Source of the DNA: TMED88 sp964515335
Lineage (GTDB): Bacteria; Myxococcota_A; UBA9160; UBA4427
NCBI GenBank assembly: GCA_964515335.1
Contig: CAZETS010000011.1
Span: 1 to 64,000 of the forward strand
Length of the DNA stretch: 64,000 nt
Direction of reading: 5' to 3'
This document shows, one piece after another, positions 17,912 to 26,740 of the stretch. A program made the translations under genes and the position numbers. Positions within the stretch are counted from its first letter, which is position 1, and every line of letters begins with the position of its first letter. The notes below the pieces were generated by a model, which was not told where the DNA came from, made no database searches, and saw nothing but the letters and a program-made list of their open reading frames with translations.

Positions 17912-19078
17912 TCAGATCGCCGGGTCGGGAGGATCCGATTCGCCGAGCAGCCAGGGCACGTGGCGCGACACCGAGGCGGTCGAGAACGTCTTCTCGAAGT
18001 AGAGCCGGCAGCGCTCGGCCATCGCCGGCATGCGCGCGCGGATCTCCTCTACCGCGCCGAGCCGGGTGGCGAGGTCGGACTCGACGGGGACCACCCAGCC
18101 CGTGTCGCCGTGCTCGACGAACTGCGTCAGCCCCGGCAGGTCGCTCACGATCACGGGGGTGCCGTTCATCAGCGCCATCGGCAGCGCCCCGCTCTGCATG
18201 ACCCGGCGCTGCAGGATGACGACCATCAGGCTCTCGCGCAGCGCGCGGTGGATCACCGCGTCGCTCAGCGGCCGCTCGCTGACGACATCGAGGCGCTCGA
18301 GAGCCCGCTCGTCGAGCGAATCCGCCAGCGCGGCCGTGTCGTTGCCGGTGATGATCCGATACTCGACGTCAGCTTCGCCGGTCGCCGCGGCGACCATCTC
18401 GAGGAAGAGATCGAGCCCCTTCTGGTGGGCATGCGAGATCTGGCCGAGAAAGGAGACGTACCGCCGCTCGCACTCGTCCGGACAGGCTTCGTCCACCAAC
18501 GGCAGGTCGATGACGCCGACGGCGGCGGCGACGCCGGAGTAGTAGTGGCGATACGCGCGGAGCGCGTTCGCGGACGGAAGCACGATGGCGTCGGCCCGGC
18601 GGGCCAGGCCGCGAGTCAGCCGTTCGAAGACGACCAGCAGGAGGCTCCGCCGCCAGCCGTACACGAGCTTGTCCTCGGTGTAGGGCTCGTGGAGCATCAG
18701 CACGACCCGGACCTGCGGATTGGCGCGCCGGGCGAGCCGGACGAGGACGCGGTCCACGAGCTGATTGAGATTGACGACCACCAGCACACGCGGCGGGTGC
18801 TCGGCGAACGCCCGCCGAATGCGCGCGAAGGCGCCGCTGCGCACGAACGCCATCAGCGAGGCGAGCGGGTTGGCGGTGTCACGTGTCGGGAGGATCTCGG
18901 CGTCCGCCCGATCGCTTCCGGTGAGCCACGCGTAGTCACCCGCGAGGAGGTACCGAACAGGCAAGCCGGCCGCGGCGATGGGCTCGCCGAGGGCGCGGCC
19001 GTGGTTCCACATCACTGGCGCGTACTTGAGGCTCGCGATCCAGCAGACTTCGGCTCTTTCTCGGCTGGGCCCGGCCAT
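17912..19078 (-). CDS. GT4-family glycosyltransferase
   Basis: A 388-residue GT-B fold glycosyltransferase from ATG 19078 (MAGPSRERAEVCWIASLKYA). The frame runs upstream to 19444, but those residues are Arg-rich noise. The N-terminal lobe has RVLVVVNLNQLVDRVLVRL and VVLMLHEPYTED. The linker contains ADAIVLPSANALRAYRHYY. The C-terminal nucleotide-sugar lobe has YVSFLGQISHAHQKGLDLFL, LMVVILQRRVMQSGALPMAL and NGTPVIVSDLPGLTQFVEHG. The donor and acceptor are unknown. It is divergent from a radical SAM/SPASM gene, a pairing often seen in surface-polysaccharide loci. Confidence 0.85.
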   Translation of the reverse strand: MAGPSRERAEVCWIASLKYAPVMWNHGRALGEPIAAAGLPVRYLLAGDYAWLTGSDRADAEILPTRDTANPLASLMAFVRSGAFARIRRAFAEHPPRVLVVVNLNQLVDRVLVRLARRANPQVRVVLMLHEPYTEDKLVYGWRRSLLLVVFERLTRGLARRADAIVLPSANALRAYRHYYSGVAAAVGVIDLPLVDEACPDECERRYVSFLGQISHAHQKGLDLFLEMVAAATGEADVEYRIITGNDTAALADSLDERALERLDVVSERPLSDAVIHRALRESLMVVILQRRVMQSGALPMALMNGTPVIVSDLPGLTQFVEHGDTGWVVPVESDLATRLGAVEEIRARMPAMAERCRLYFEKTFSTASVSRHVPWLLGESDPPDPAI

Positions 19079-19338
19079 GCGGTTCCGATCGATGCGCCTC
19101 CCCCCGGCGCGGGCGGGTGCCAAGCCTCGCAGACGGGTCGGCAAGCGGCAAGTAATGCTCAGCCGAGCCGCCCGGTCGCCGATGAATGAAGGGGCGGCCC
19201 AGAGTGCGCGGGTGCGGCGGTCTCCGATCGCCTCCCGGGCGCGACACGCGCACCTCGCGAAGCCGAGCCCGTACGTTCGTCGGCGTGGGCATGGTAGACT
19301 CCGCCGCCTCAGCGAATCCCGATGGTCGGGCGAGGACG

Positions 19339-20364
19339 ATGACCGCACCGCGCAGGCATGGATCATTCGCCAAGCTGATCGGTGGCGCCCGTGTCTTCTG
19401 GCACTGGGCCGTGCGGCGCAGCGAGGTGCTGCCCTACCCGCCACTCGAGATCAGCATCGAGCCGACCAATCGCTGCAACTTCGCCTGCAAGTTCTGCCCG
19501 CAGTCGAGCCCGGCCCACTTCGACCAGATTCCCGCCGCAGCGATCGAGCCCGATGCGGTCGACACCCTGCTCGGCAGGGTTCGCGCGGCCGGGGTCGCGG
19601 TGGACCTCATGCACTGGACGCTCGACGGCGAGCCGTTCATGAACAAGCGGTTGAGCGAGCACTTCGAGGTCGCGCGCCGCCATGGCTTCACGAAGCACCA
19701 CTTCGCCACCAACGGAATGCTGCTCACCCGCGAGCGGCTCCACGAGCTGCCGCGCGAAGGCCTCCAATACGTGATGACCCCCGACTTCTGCTCGGACGAG
19801 GCCTACTTCGAAGAGGTGCGCGGCACGCCCGGGTCGTGGAAGGTGGTGCGTGACAACCTGACCCGGGCAATCGAGGATCCCGAGCTCGGCCACATCGAGT
19901 TCAAGGTCACGGACATCTCGTCCTTCCGCTTCTCCGATCCGGACGACCTCGATCGCCGCTTCGCCGAGCTGCAGGCGCTCTTCCCGAAGAGCGACCGGGT
20001 GAGCTTCCATCGCCGCGTCTTCCACAACGCCTCGGGCAAGCTCGAGAGCCGGCTGGCCTCGAAGGACGGCTACCGGGTCTGCCCGTACCCCTGGTACACG
20101 TTCTTCATCGCTCACAACGGCGACGTGGTCGCCTGCTGTCGCGATCTCGAGCACCAATCCGTGCTCGGCAATCTCTTCGAACAGGACCTGATGGAGATCT
20201 GGAACGGCGAGGCCTACCAAGCCATGCGCAGGGACCTGGCGAGCGGGCACCCCGAACGCCAGAGCGCCTGTAACGGGTGCGACATGCCATACGACACGGC
20301 GAAATTCTCGGCGCGCAACTTCGTCAAGACGGCCCTCCACCGGATGCTCATCTTCGACCGCTAG
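19339..20364 (+). CDS. Radical SAM/SPASM protein
   Basis: Binds a [4Fe-4S] cluster through CNFACKFC (residues 46-53 from ATG 19339), the CX3CX2C motif that generates the 5'-deoxyadenosyl radical. The TIM-barrel part includes MHWTLDGEPFMNKRL and HHFATNGMLL. The C-terminal SPASM part, CPYPWYTFFIAHNGDVVACC with later CNGCD, supplies Cys for auxiliary clusters. The product is unknown; SPASM enzymes modify peptides, sugars or lipid-linked compounds. The start is uncertain: ATG 19291 is also possible and neither has a well-placed ribosome binding site. The neighbouring divergent GT4 hints at a glycan role, which is inference. Confidence 0.88.
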   Translation: MTAPRRHGSFAKLIGGARVFWHWAVRRSEVLPYPPLEISIEPTNRCNFACKFCPQSSPAHFDQIPAAAIEPDAVDTLLGRVRAAGVAVDLMHWTLDGEPFMNKRLSEHFEVARRHGFTKHHFATNGMLLTRERLHELPREGLQYVMTPDFCSDEAYFEEVRGTPGSWKVVRDNLTRAIEDPELGHIEFKVTDISSFRFSDPDDLDRRFAELQALFPKSDRVSFHRRVFHNASGKLESRLASKDGYRVCPYPWYTFFIAHNGDVVACCRDLEHQSVLGNLFEQDLMEIWNGEAYQAMRRDLASGHPERQSACNGCDMPYDTAKFSARNFVKTALHRMLIFDR

Positions 20365-20432
20365 GCGATCGGGTCCCGGCGACGCCCTCGACGCCAGGCG
20401 TGGGCACCCGGGCCCAGGGAAGGCGCTGAATC

Positions 20433-21131
20433 ATGGGCCGGACGCTCGCACGGTGGCTGCTCCGAATCGTCTTCGTCTTCGCGATCGTCCTCCTGGCCGC
20501 CTTCTGCCAGCTGTTCTTCTCGTCGCGGCCACCGCTGACGACCGATCCCGCCACGCTGGCGGGCGACGGCAGCACGGTGGACTACTGCGATCTGCCCGTG
20601 CTCGACGGCAACGGAAAGGCCGCAGCCGACATCCCGAAGGGAAACACGCCGGGCTGCAGCTACAGCCACTTCCCGCTTCCGGTCCTGGCCGAGTGCGCCG
20701 AGCCTCTAGCGGAAGGGGCGGCGGACATCCGCGGCCTCTGGCTGGGGGTCGCGGGCGATCACATCGGCCACGTCGAGCGCATCGAGCAATGCGGTCGCCG
20801 CACCGTGGTCACTTCGTCGGGGCTCATCCACGACGCCGGCCCGAACAGCACCCTCGGCGAGACCACCAACGACACCGAAGGCGGAGTGTTGTTCACGATC
20901 GGTGGGCGCGAATACTGCCCGCGAACGTCGGCCAGCATGATCTGGAACGACGGCGTTCTCGACTTTCACGTCTTCGGCTGGGGGCCCGTCGTCGTGCGAC
21001 GCTATCCCGATGGCGACCAGCTCGTCTGGGAATACGCCGACGGGAGCACGACGCGAATGGATCGCCTCTGCACCCTGCCCGACGATCAGAAGGCGCCGAG
21101 ACCGAGGGGCCGTCGGTACAGCTTCTTCTGA
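20433..21131 (+). CDS. Conserved-looking membrane-anchored protein of unknown function
   Basis: A 232-residue protein with one N-terminal membrane helix (IVFVFAIVLLAAFCQLFF, about 12-29) and a periplasmic remainder, so either a signal anchor or a signal peptide. The mature part holds several Cys (VDYCDLPVL, TPGCSYSHFP, LAECAEPL, IEQCGRRTVV, GREYCPRTS, MDRLCTLP), an even number compatible with disulphides. A block GLWLGVAGDHIGHVERIEQC is followed by RTVVTSSGLIHD. I do not recognise a family. It follows the radical SAM gene by about 70 bases in the same direction and may be co-transcribed. Confidence 0.7.
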   Translation: MGRTLARWLLRIVFVFAIVLLAAFCQLFFSSRPPLTTDPATLAGDGSTVDYCDLPVLDGNGKAAADIPKGNTPGCSYSHFPLPVLAECAEPLAEGAADIRGLWLGVAGDHIGHVERIEQCGRRTVVTSSGLIHDAGPNSTLGETTNDTEGGVLFTIGGREYCPRTSASMIWNDGVLDFHVFGWGPVVVRRYPDGDQLVWEYADGSTTRMDRLCTLPDDQKAPRPRGRRYSFF

Positions 21132-21136
21132 TCCGC

Positions 21137-22987
21137 CTACCGGAGACTCTTCGCGGCGGATGAGCTTCCCCGGAGCCCCGGGGCAGAGGCTCGTCGCAGC
21201 GCGCCTCTCGACCCCAGGCCCGCGAAAAGCCCCGCCACGACCGCGAGCCCCCAGAGAGAGAGCACCGGCACGGCCGGTCCCGCGGCCCCCTCCGCCCCGG
21301 CGGCGCCCGCCGAGGGCTGCGGAGAGACGCCGTACTTGCTTGCGCCGTAGAAGTCGCGGCTGACGCGAATCGAGTGCTCGAGGCCCTCGTTCACGTCGTC
21401 CCAGCTGCCCGCGCCGAGGGCCGGGCAGCCGGCGGTCAGCCGGAAATCGAAGTTCGCCGGGTCCACGAAGCAGGACGCCGGCGCGATGTAGGCCTCGTCG
21501 TTGTGCGAGCCGACGTCCTGCCCGACGCCATTGGTCACCCAGTCTGCGAACGTCAGCAGGCTGCCGAAGCCGATCTCGTCGGAGACCAGCCAGCCCTTGC
21601 TGGGCCCGATGTAGATGGGGAAGTTCGCGAGGTACACGTTGTCGTCGAAGAGGAAGAGATCATCCAGCTCGCTGCTGCTGGTTGCCGGCGCATAGGAGTG
21701 GATGCCTGCGTTGTTCAGATTGAGGTAGAGCAGCGCGTTGATCGGCCGCACTCCCCCGGCGTCGTCCATCACCACGAGAGAGCTGCTCACATGCGTCCGG
21801 CCGACCTGCGCGGTCGGATGCTCGCCGGGCGTCCAACATCCGCCGTGCTTGTAGTAGACGTTGGTGCCCGACGCCCCATCCGAGTAGAAGTAGGTCTCGA
21901 AGCTGAAGAATGCCTCGAAGCTGCAGGAGTAGTCCAGCCAGCTCGTATTCTTGTAGATGTTGTTGGTGAGGAAGACCCTGTTGTTCGCACTCGGGACGTT
22001 GTAGCGCCCGGCCAGCTTGTTGAAGTCCACGCCGTCGAAGATCGCCCGTTCGATGCGAAACGTCTTGCCCTCGTAACCGGAGGCGACACGGTCGTGGCCG
22101 AAATCCAGGCCCGCGTCGATGAACGCCTTGCCGCCCGCTTCGATCAGCCCCTTCCAATTCTCCACGAATACGTTGAACAGGATGCCATCGCCCGGCGAGC
22201 GAATGGAGATGGCGTCGAAGTTGGGGTTGGCGTTGTATGCCAGATACGAGCCGCCGTCGCTCGTGTTGAAATCATGGACATAGACGTTCTGGATCGTCAG
22301 CCAGGAGTCCACCCAGGCGGGGGCGTCTCCCTTGGAGCCGTTGTCGACCGCGATGCCCCCGCCGAGGCGGTAGCTCCCGGGGCTCGCGGGATCCTCCCGG
22401 CCGGCTATTTCGACGCGATCGATGTAGATCTCCTTGCAGTTCCGGATCCGGACGTGGATCTGGTCGACCGGGCCTTCCAGGTAGAGATTGGTCAAGGTGA
22501 CCTTGTTGCAGTTCTCTACGAAGATGCTGTGCTTGCCGTAGCGGCTTCCGGTGATCCGCATGGCGACGCTGTCGATGGAGATATCGCTGGTGCCGTTTCC
22601 GTCGAAGTAGATGAACGTCCGCTCGTAGTTCGGATCGCCCGCTGCCGTCTCCTGCCAATCGATCTCGTAACGATGGTTCTCGACGCCCCCGAGAACCCTC
22701 ACGTTTCCGTCGCCATCGGTGTAGGGGGCGAGGTCGAGTTCGTAGTCGTCGCTCGGGCTCATGGACTGATACGGGAGATGGTCGGGATCACCGGGATCCG
22801 CGAACGTCGGTGCGCAGTCCCGGCCGTTGCCCAGAACCGACCAGTCCGTCCAATAGAGCTCGCTGTAGCTGCCATGCTGCGAGTACGGGGACCCCAGGCT
22901 CTTGATGCAGCTGCCGGGCGTCGCGTACGCCGGCACGGAGACCAGCGCCGAAACGAAGAGTGCCGCCGAGATCACAGCGAGGTGCAT
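21137..22987 (-). CDS. Secreted parallel beta-helix-like protein with IPTL-type C-terminal tag
   Basis: A 616-residue exported protein. ATG 22987 has GGGAGG six bases upstream and gives a signal peptide ending at AYAT. The body has repeating short strands with Asn/Val/Ile ladders, such as NCNKVTLTNLYLEGP, IRNCKEIYIDRVEIAG and WLTIQNVYVHDF, as in right-handed beta-helix (pectate-lyase-like) proteins. The C-terminus VPVLSLWGLAVVAGLFAGLG followed by an Arg-rich tail matches the IPTLSxWG-CTERM pattern, a relative of PEP-CTERM. Its start overlaps the end of the upstream propeller gene by 16 bases, so the two are translationally coupled. Substrate unknown. Confidence 0.82.
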   Translation of the reverse strand: MHLAVISAALFVSALVSVPAYATPGSCIKSLGSPYSQHGSYSELYWTDWSVLGNGRDCAPTFADPGDPDHLPYQSMSPSDDYELDLAPYTDGDGNVRVLGGVENHRYEIDWQETAAGDPNYERTFIYFDGNGTSDISIDSVAMRITGSRYGKHSIFVENCNKVTLTNLYLEGPVDQIHVRIRNCKEIYIDRVEIAGREDPASPGSYRLGGGIAVDNGSKGDAPAWVDSWLTIQNVYVHDFNTSDGGSYLAYNANPNFDAISIRSPGDGILFNVFVENWKGLIEAGGKAFIDAGLDFGHDRVASGYEGKTFRIERAIFDGVDFNKLAGRYNVPSANNRVFLTNNIYKNTSWLDYSCSFEAFFSFETYFYSDGASGTNVYYKHGGCWTPGEHPTAQVGRTHVSSSLVVMDDAGGVRPINALLYLNLNNAGIHSYAPATSSSELDDLFLFDDNVYLANFPIYIGPSKGWLVSDEIGFGSLLTFADWVTNGVGQDVGSHNDEAYIAPASCFVDPANFDFRLTAGCPALGAGSWDDVNEGLEHSIRVSRDFYGASKYGVSPQPSAGAAGAEGAAGPAVPVLSLWGLAVVAGLFAGLGSRGALRRASAPGLRGSSSAAKSLR

Positions 22988-24126
22988 CGGCTACCTCCCA
23001 CCTCTTTACCGCTCGAACCAGGCCCGGAACTCGCCAGCCGCGCCCCGAAGAACAGGACCGTCACGAAGAGCAGGAAGAGCCCTCGAGAACCAACCGAAGG
23101 AACCGGCAGGCCGATGCCCTCGCAGCCATGAGAAAAGGCCTGGTACCAGCGGAGTGAATTCGGCCCGCCGTCGTCAGTCGTGAGGAAGAAGCCGCGCTGC
23201 TCGTTCTGGCAGTCTGCCACCGCCATGACGGCGATGCCCTCGTTGTTCTCAGCGGCCGGCCCGTCGAACAGCGCCACGGTGGTGAAGAGGCGCCGGCTCT
23301 GCCCGGCGATCGGCGAAGAAGTCAGGTCGATCACCGAAAGTCGGTCGATGCCCGCATCATGATAGGCATAGAGGAGGCCGGTGGATCGATCGAACTCGAG
23401 CCCCGATGTGTCGGCGTGCCCCGTGCCGTACTCGCCCACGAAGACGAATCCGCCGGTGTTGCGATCGAGGTCGAAGACGAAGATCGATCCGCCATTCTGA
23501 TGCCCCACGAACATCAGCCCGCCCATACCCTGGGTGCTGGTGTATAGGGCTCCCGTCGAGTCGACGAAGCCCGCCGCGTTCAGATGGGCATCCGGGACGA
23601 ACGTGATCCCCTCGGCACCCTTGCCACCACTGCGAGGCAGGTGAACGGACGTATTCCAGTCGTTGACGAGTGTCGCCACTCCATAGCTCGACACGTCGTA
23701 CTCCTTGATCCGCTCCTGGCCTTCGATCATCAGGTAGACCGTGTCCTCCCCGAGATCGGCCTGGGTGACGCCCTCGAGATCGCCGAAGCTCGTCCACTCG
23801 CCGCGGGCGCCCGCACGCTGATCTATCTCGAAGCTGCCCATTCCATCCTCGACGGCCGCCCAGAGCTTCGAGTTTCCCCCTGGGCCATTGCGCACGAGCC
23901 ACAGGGTCCGGGTCTGCGGATTCCAGAACGCGCCGCTCAGGTCGTCGTGGAAGTCGTTGGCTCCCGGCCCCTCGATAGGCGTGAGGTTCGTGGCGGCGCC
24001 CAGGGGCTCGGCGGGCCAGGGGGCCTGAGCATGAGCGGCCGGACCCAGCAGGACGACGACGACGGCAACAACGACGATCGACACGAGAAGCGACACTCCT
24101 GCAGGCTGACACGTGCGCATGGACAT
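22972..24126 (-). CDS. Exported SdiA-regulated/phytase-like beta-propeller protein with C-terminal tag
   Basis: A 384-residue exported protein (from ATG 24126; 24204 and 24120 are alternatives and none has a good ribosome binding site). The signal peptide is VSLLVSIVVVAVVVVLLGPA, ending AHAQA. The body shows propeller blades of the esterase-like/SdiA-regulated type: LSGAFWNPQTRTLWLVRN, FGDLEGVTQADLGEDTVYLM, KGAEGITFVPDAHL, DTSGLEFDRSTGLLYAYHD and NNEGIAVMAVADC. The C-terminus LPVPSVGSRGLFLLFVTVLF has the position and hydrophobicity of a sorting tag but a degenerate motif. The stop lies inside the start region of the downstream beta-helix gene, indicating one operon. Confidence 0.8.
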   Translation of the reverse strand: MSMRTCQPAGVSLLVSIVVVAVVVVLLGPAAHAQAPWPAEPLGAATNLTPIEGPGANDFHDDLSGAFWNPQTRTLWLVRNGPGGNSKLWAAVEDGMGSFEIDQRAGARGEWTSFGDLEGVTQADLGEDTVYLMIEGQERIKEYDVSSYGVATLVNDWNTSVHLPRSGGKGAEGITFVPDAHLNAAGFVDSTGALYTSTQGMGGLMFVGHQNGGSIFVFDLDRNTGGFVFVGEYGTGHADTSGLEFDRSTGLLYAYHDAGIDRLSVIDLTSSPIAGQSRRLFTTVALFDGPAAENNEGIAVMAVADCQNEQRGFFLTTDDGGPNSLRWYQAFSHGCEGIGLPVPSVGSRGLFLLFVTVLFFGARLASSGPGSSGKEVGGSRCTSL

Positions 24127-24319
24127 CACGGGACGTGTCGTCGACGAAGCGGCCGAGTACCGGTCGAAACGCAACGAAACCACCGTCGAAGCACTCGAAT
24201 TCATCTACACACTAACAGGACACTCCCCCTCCGGGCTCCGTCTGGGTGAGATTTCCGCTCCCGGGATCCGGCAGGTGGTCGGCAGCGGAAGAGCTATCAG
24301 GCCGTTTTCGTTGTGCTTC

Positions 24320-24356
24320 CGACGTGCCCACCAGAACCAATTTCGTGGGCACCTCC
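24320..24356. repeat. Dispersed palindromic repeat, copy 1 (compact form)
   Basis: GTGCCCAC (24324-24331) and GTGGGCAC (24345-24352) form an 8-bp inverted repeat around a 13-nt loop. The right part, 24331-24356, with core AGAACCAATTTCGTGGGCAC, is identical over 26 bases to 39499-39524. The left edge CGACGTGCCCAC (24320-24331) recurs at 39326-39337. It lies in an intergenic gap. Confidence 0.8.
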
Positions 24357-24652
24357 GTCACCTTGCGCGGCAGCGTGCTCGGCGTGGTCACGATGAACGC
24401 CTTCATCGGCTTCGTGTTCGGCTACGCGCTCGTCCGGCGGCAGGGGCTCGGAATACGCTCTGCGACCCGGGCTCCAGGCTCCGGGCTCCAGGGCCACGCC
24501 TTCTGGCACCTGGAATGCGCCGGATCGACGGTGCTCCTCCATATCTACGTGGGGTCGCAGCAGAGACCCTCACGTAGCCGCCCCACCTCCAGGCGATGAC
24601 CGTTCGCGGAGAGCGCCTCCCCGCCGCTTCGGGCAGGGAGGCCGCCCGACCC

Positions 24653-24684
24653 GCGGGGCGCCCACTACCCGGGAGGCGCCCCGC
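24653..24684. other. Perfect 10-bp hairpin upstream of the SelO-like gene
   Basis: GCGGGGCGCC (24653-24662) pairs with GGCGCCCCGC (24675-24684) around a 12-nt loop. It may be a terminator or leader structure and argues that the SelO-like coding region starts downstream of it. Confidence 0.5.
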
Positions 24685-24820
24685 AGACGGGGCGCGTGCG
24701 ACGCCGCCCCCGGTCGCACCGTCACGGCCCCTCCGAGCGGGTATGTGCCTGAAAAGACAGGCAAAACAGCCTGGAACAATCTTCGGGACACCTCGCTCAA
24801 GCCGCGGCGAAGTCCCGACG

Positions 24821-26740
24821 ATGCCGCTCCCACCAGGAGGTCACCCCCCGGTGGCGTCACCCGCCCCCCGCAAGCGCGCCGACCCGCGTCGGTACGCCCG
24901 AGTTCGAGGCATCGACGGCCGGCACCCCCTCAAGCGGGCGGCGCCGACCGCGTACGTCCCCTATCGGGCACGCCGGCGCCGCGACACGCGCGTCGCCTAC
25001 CTGAACTTCGCGCTCGCCCGCGAGATGGGGCTGATCCCGGCCGACCATCCCGACCGCCTGACGGCCGGCCTGCGCGACGCCCTGCTCGAGACCTTCGGGC
25101 TGGTGATCCTCAACGAATACGACTTCCTCAATCGCACCCACGTCCCGCGCGGCGACCTGCTGCCCCACAGCTACATGGCCACCCGCTACCTGCAGCTCCA
25201 GCATCCCGACAAGCGGGGGCTCAGCTCGGGCGACGGGCGCAGCGTCTGGAACGGCACCACGCGGCACCGTGGCACCAGCTGGGACGTATCGAGCTGTGGC
25301 ACCGGTGTGACCCGCCTCTGCCCGGCGACCTCGCAGCACGGACGCTTCTTCCAGACGGGCAACTGGGTGGCCTCCTACGGCTGCGGGACCGCGGCGCTCG
25401 AGGAGGGGATCAACGCCGCTCTGATGAGCGAGGTGTTCCACCGCAACGGCATCGCGACCGAGCGCGTGCTGGCGGTGATCGCGCTGCCCTCCGGCCTGGC
25501 GATCAACGTGCGGGCGGCGCGCAGCCTGCTGCGGCCCTCGCACTTCTTCGTCCACCTCGCACGAGACGACAGCGAGTCACTGCGGCAGACCGTCGATTTC
25601 TTCATCGACCGCCGCATCGCGAACGGCGACTTCCCCGAGCTTCCACCGCCCGACACAGCGGCACGTCGCGCTCGACGCTACGCCTGCTTCGCCGAGGACG
25701 CCGCGCGCACCTTCGCCCGCATCACCGCGCGCTTCGAGAGCGACTACGTGTTCTGCTGGCTCGACTGGGACGGCGACAACATCCTCGCCGACGGGGGAAT
25801 CATCGACTACGGCTCGGTGAGGCAGTTCGGGCTGTACCACCGCGAGTACCGCTTCGACGACACCGACCGCATGTCGACGACCATCCCCGAGCAACGCCGC
25901 AAGGCCCGGCACATCGTGCAGAAGTACGCGCAGATTCGCGACACGCTGATCACGGGCGAGCGCCCTCGCCTCGATACGCTCGCGGACGATCCCGTCCTCG
26001 CGATCTTCGACGAGGAGTTCGCGCGCACCCGCACGGCGCTCCTGCTCGAGAAGGTGGGCTTCACCCCCGCGCAGGCCGAGCCGCTCGCCGCCCGCGAGCC
26101 GGCCGCCATCGCGCGGTTCCAGCGGGCTTTCTCGTCTTTCGAGCGGGCGCGCTCGTCGCGGGGTCGGGTCCGCGTACCCGACGGCATCAGCTGGAACGCC
26201 GTGTACTGCATGGCGGACGTGCTGCGCGAGCTGCCCGTCCACTATGCGAACACCGTCGCGGACTCGAAGGAGGCGGCGCGAGTCGACGAGCTGCTGCTGC
26301 CGCCCCGCGAGCTGCTCGACATCGCGCTCTCCGACTACGCGTCACGGCGCGATCGCGAGATGACCGAGCATCGCGGCCGCATGGCCCGCGAGCTGCAACT
26401 CGCCTACCTCGATCTCGTGGACGCGGCGGCGCGACACGCGCGCACCGGCCGCGAGCAGATCCTCGACGAGCTGGCCGCCCGCGCGCCGACCCTCAACCCC
26501 GAGGCGCGCATCACCGGCGACGCCGTCGATCACGCGGTGTCCCGCATGCTGGCCAGCCGGCCGCGCGTCTCGCCCGAGTCGCTGTACCGGCTGATCAACG
26601 CCTTCACCGAAGACCAGGACCGGTGTCCCGACCGCGCCTCCTCCGGGCGGCGCGACCGTCGACCGCGGCTCTCGCGTAGGGAGCGCACGCTGCTTGCCCG
26701 CATGCGCGAGATCACGCGAGAGCTGAAAGAGGGCCTTTGA
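24821..26740 (+). CDS. Divergent SelO/YdiU-like (UPF0061) pseudokinase-fold protein
   Basis: By-eye alignment places this 639-residue protein in or near the SelO family, protein AMPylators with a kinase-like fold. The metal-binding catalytic loop reads WDGDNILADGGIIDYGS (Asp319, Asn320, Asp329), with the same Asn-to-Asp spacing as SelO's TDN...DYG. AALEEGINAALMSEVFHRNG matches SelO's helix AVLRSSIREFLxSEAMHxLG. The preceding SWDVSSCGTGVTR aligns with SelO's WDLQLKGAGRTP. In this alignment the ATP-binding Lys becomes Cys159 and its Glu partner becomes Ala199. The C-terminal 250 residues are helical and Arg-rich. The start is uncertain: ATG 24821 removes an Arg/Pro-rich extension back to 24596, and no ribosome binding site settles it. 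Confidence 0.65.
   Translation: MPLPPGGHPPVASPAPRKRADPRRYARVRGIDGRHPLKRAAPTAYVPYRARRRRDTRVAYLNFALAREMGLIPADHPDRLTAGLRDALLETFGLVILNEYDFLNRTHVPRGDLLPHSYMATRYLQLQHPDKRGLSSGDGRSVWNGTTRHRGTSWDVSSCGTGVTRLCPATSQHGRFFQTGNWVASYGCGTAALEEGINAALMSEVFHRNGIATERVLAVIALPSGLAINVRAARSLLRPSHFFVHLARDDSESLRQTVDFFIDRRIANGDFPELPPPDTAARRARRYACFAEDAARTFARITARFESDYVFCWLDWDGDNILADGGIIDYGSVRQFGLYHREYRFDDTDRMSTTIPEQRRKARHIVQKYAQIRDTLITGERPRLDTLADDPVLAIFDEEFARTRTALLLEKVGFTPAQAEPLAAREPAAIARFQRAFSSFERARSSRGRVRVPDGISWNAVYCMADVLRELPVHYANTVADSKEAARVDELLLPPRELLDIALSDYASRRDREMTEHRGRMARELQLAYLDLVDAAARHARTGREQILDELAARAPTLNPEARITGDAVDHAVSRMLASRPRVSPESLYRLINAFTEDQDRCPDRASSGRRDRRPRLSRRERTLLARMREITRELKEGL

Larger units (their letters stand above)
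24127..24820. other. Long intergenic region with a palindromic repeat and a hairpin
   Basis: About 690 bases between the propeller gene and the SelO-like gene hold a palindromic repeat (24320-24356) and a strong hairpin (24653-24684). A 117-codon frame at 24246-24599 and the upstream extension of the SelO-like frame both cross the structured elements and have low-complexity composition. I therefore treat the region as non-coding. It contains a degenerate GGCTCC(A/G)GG run near 24472-24495. Confidence 0.55.

Noticed and set aside
24246..24599. 117-codon plus-strand frame with a hydrophobic stretch (VLGVVTMNAFIGFVFGYALV)
   Set aside because: It reads through the palindromic repeat and a degenerate GGCTCC run, has no ribosome binding site and ends in Ser/Arg-rich sequence. 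Worth a conservation check but not supported as a gene.
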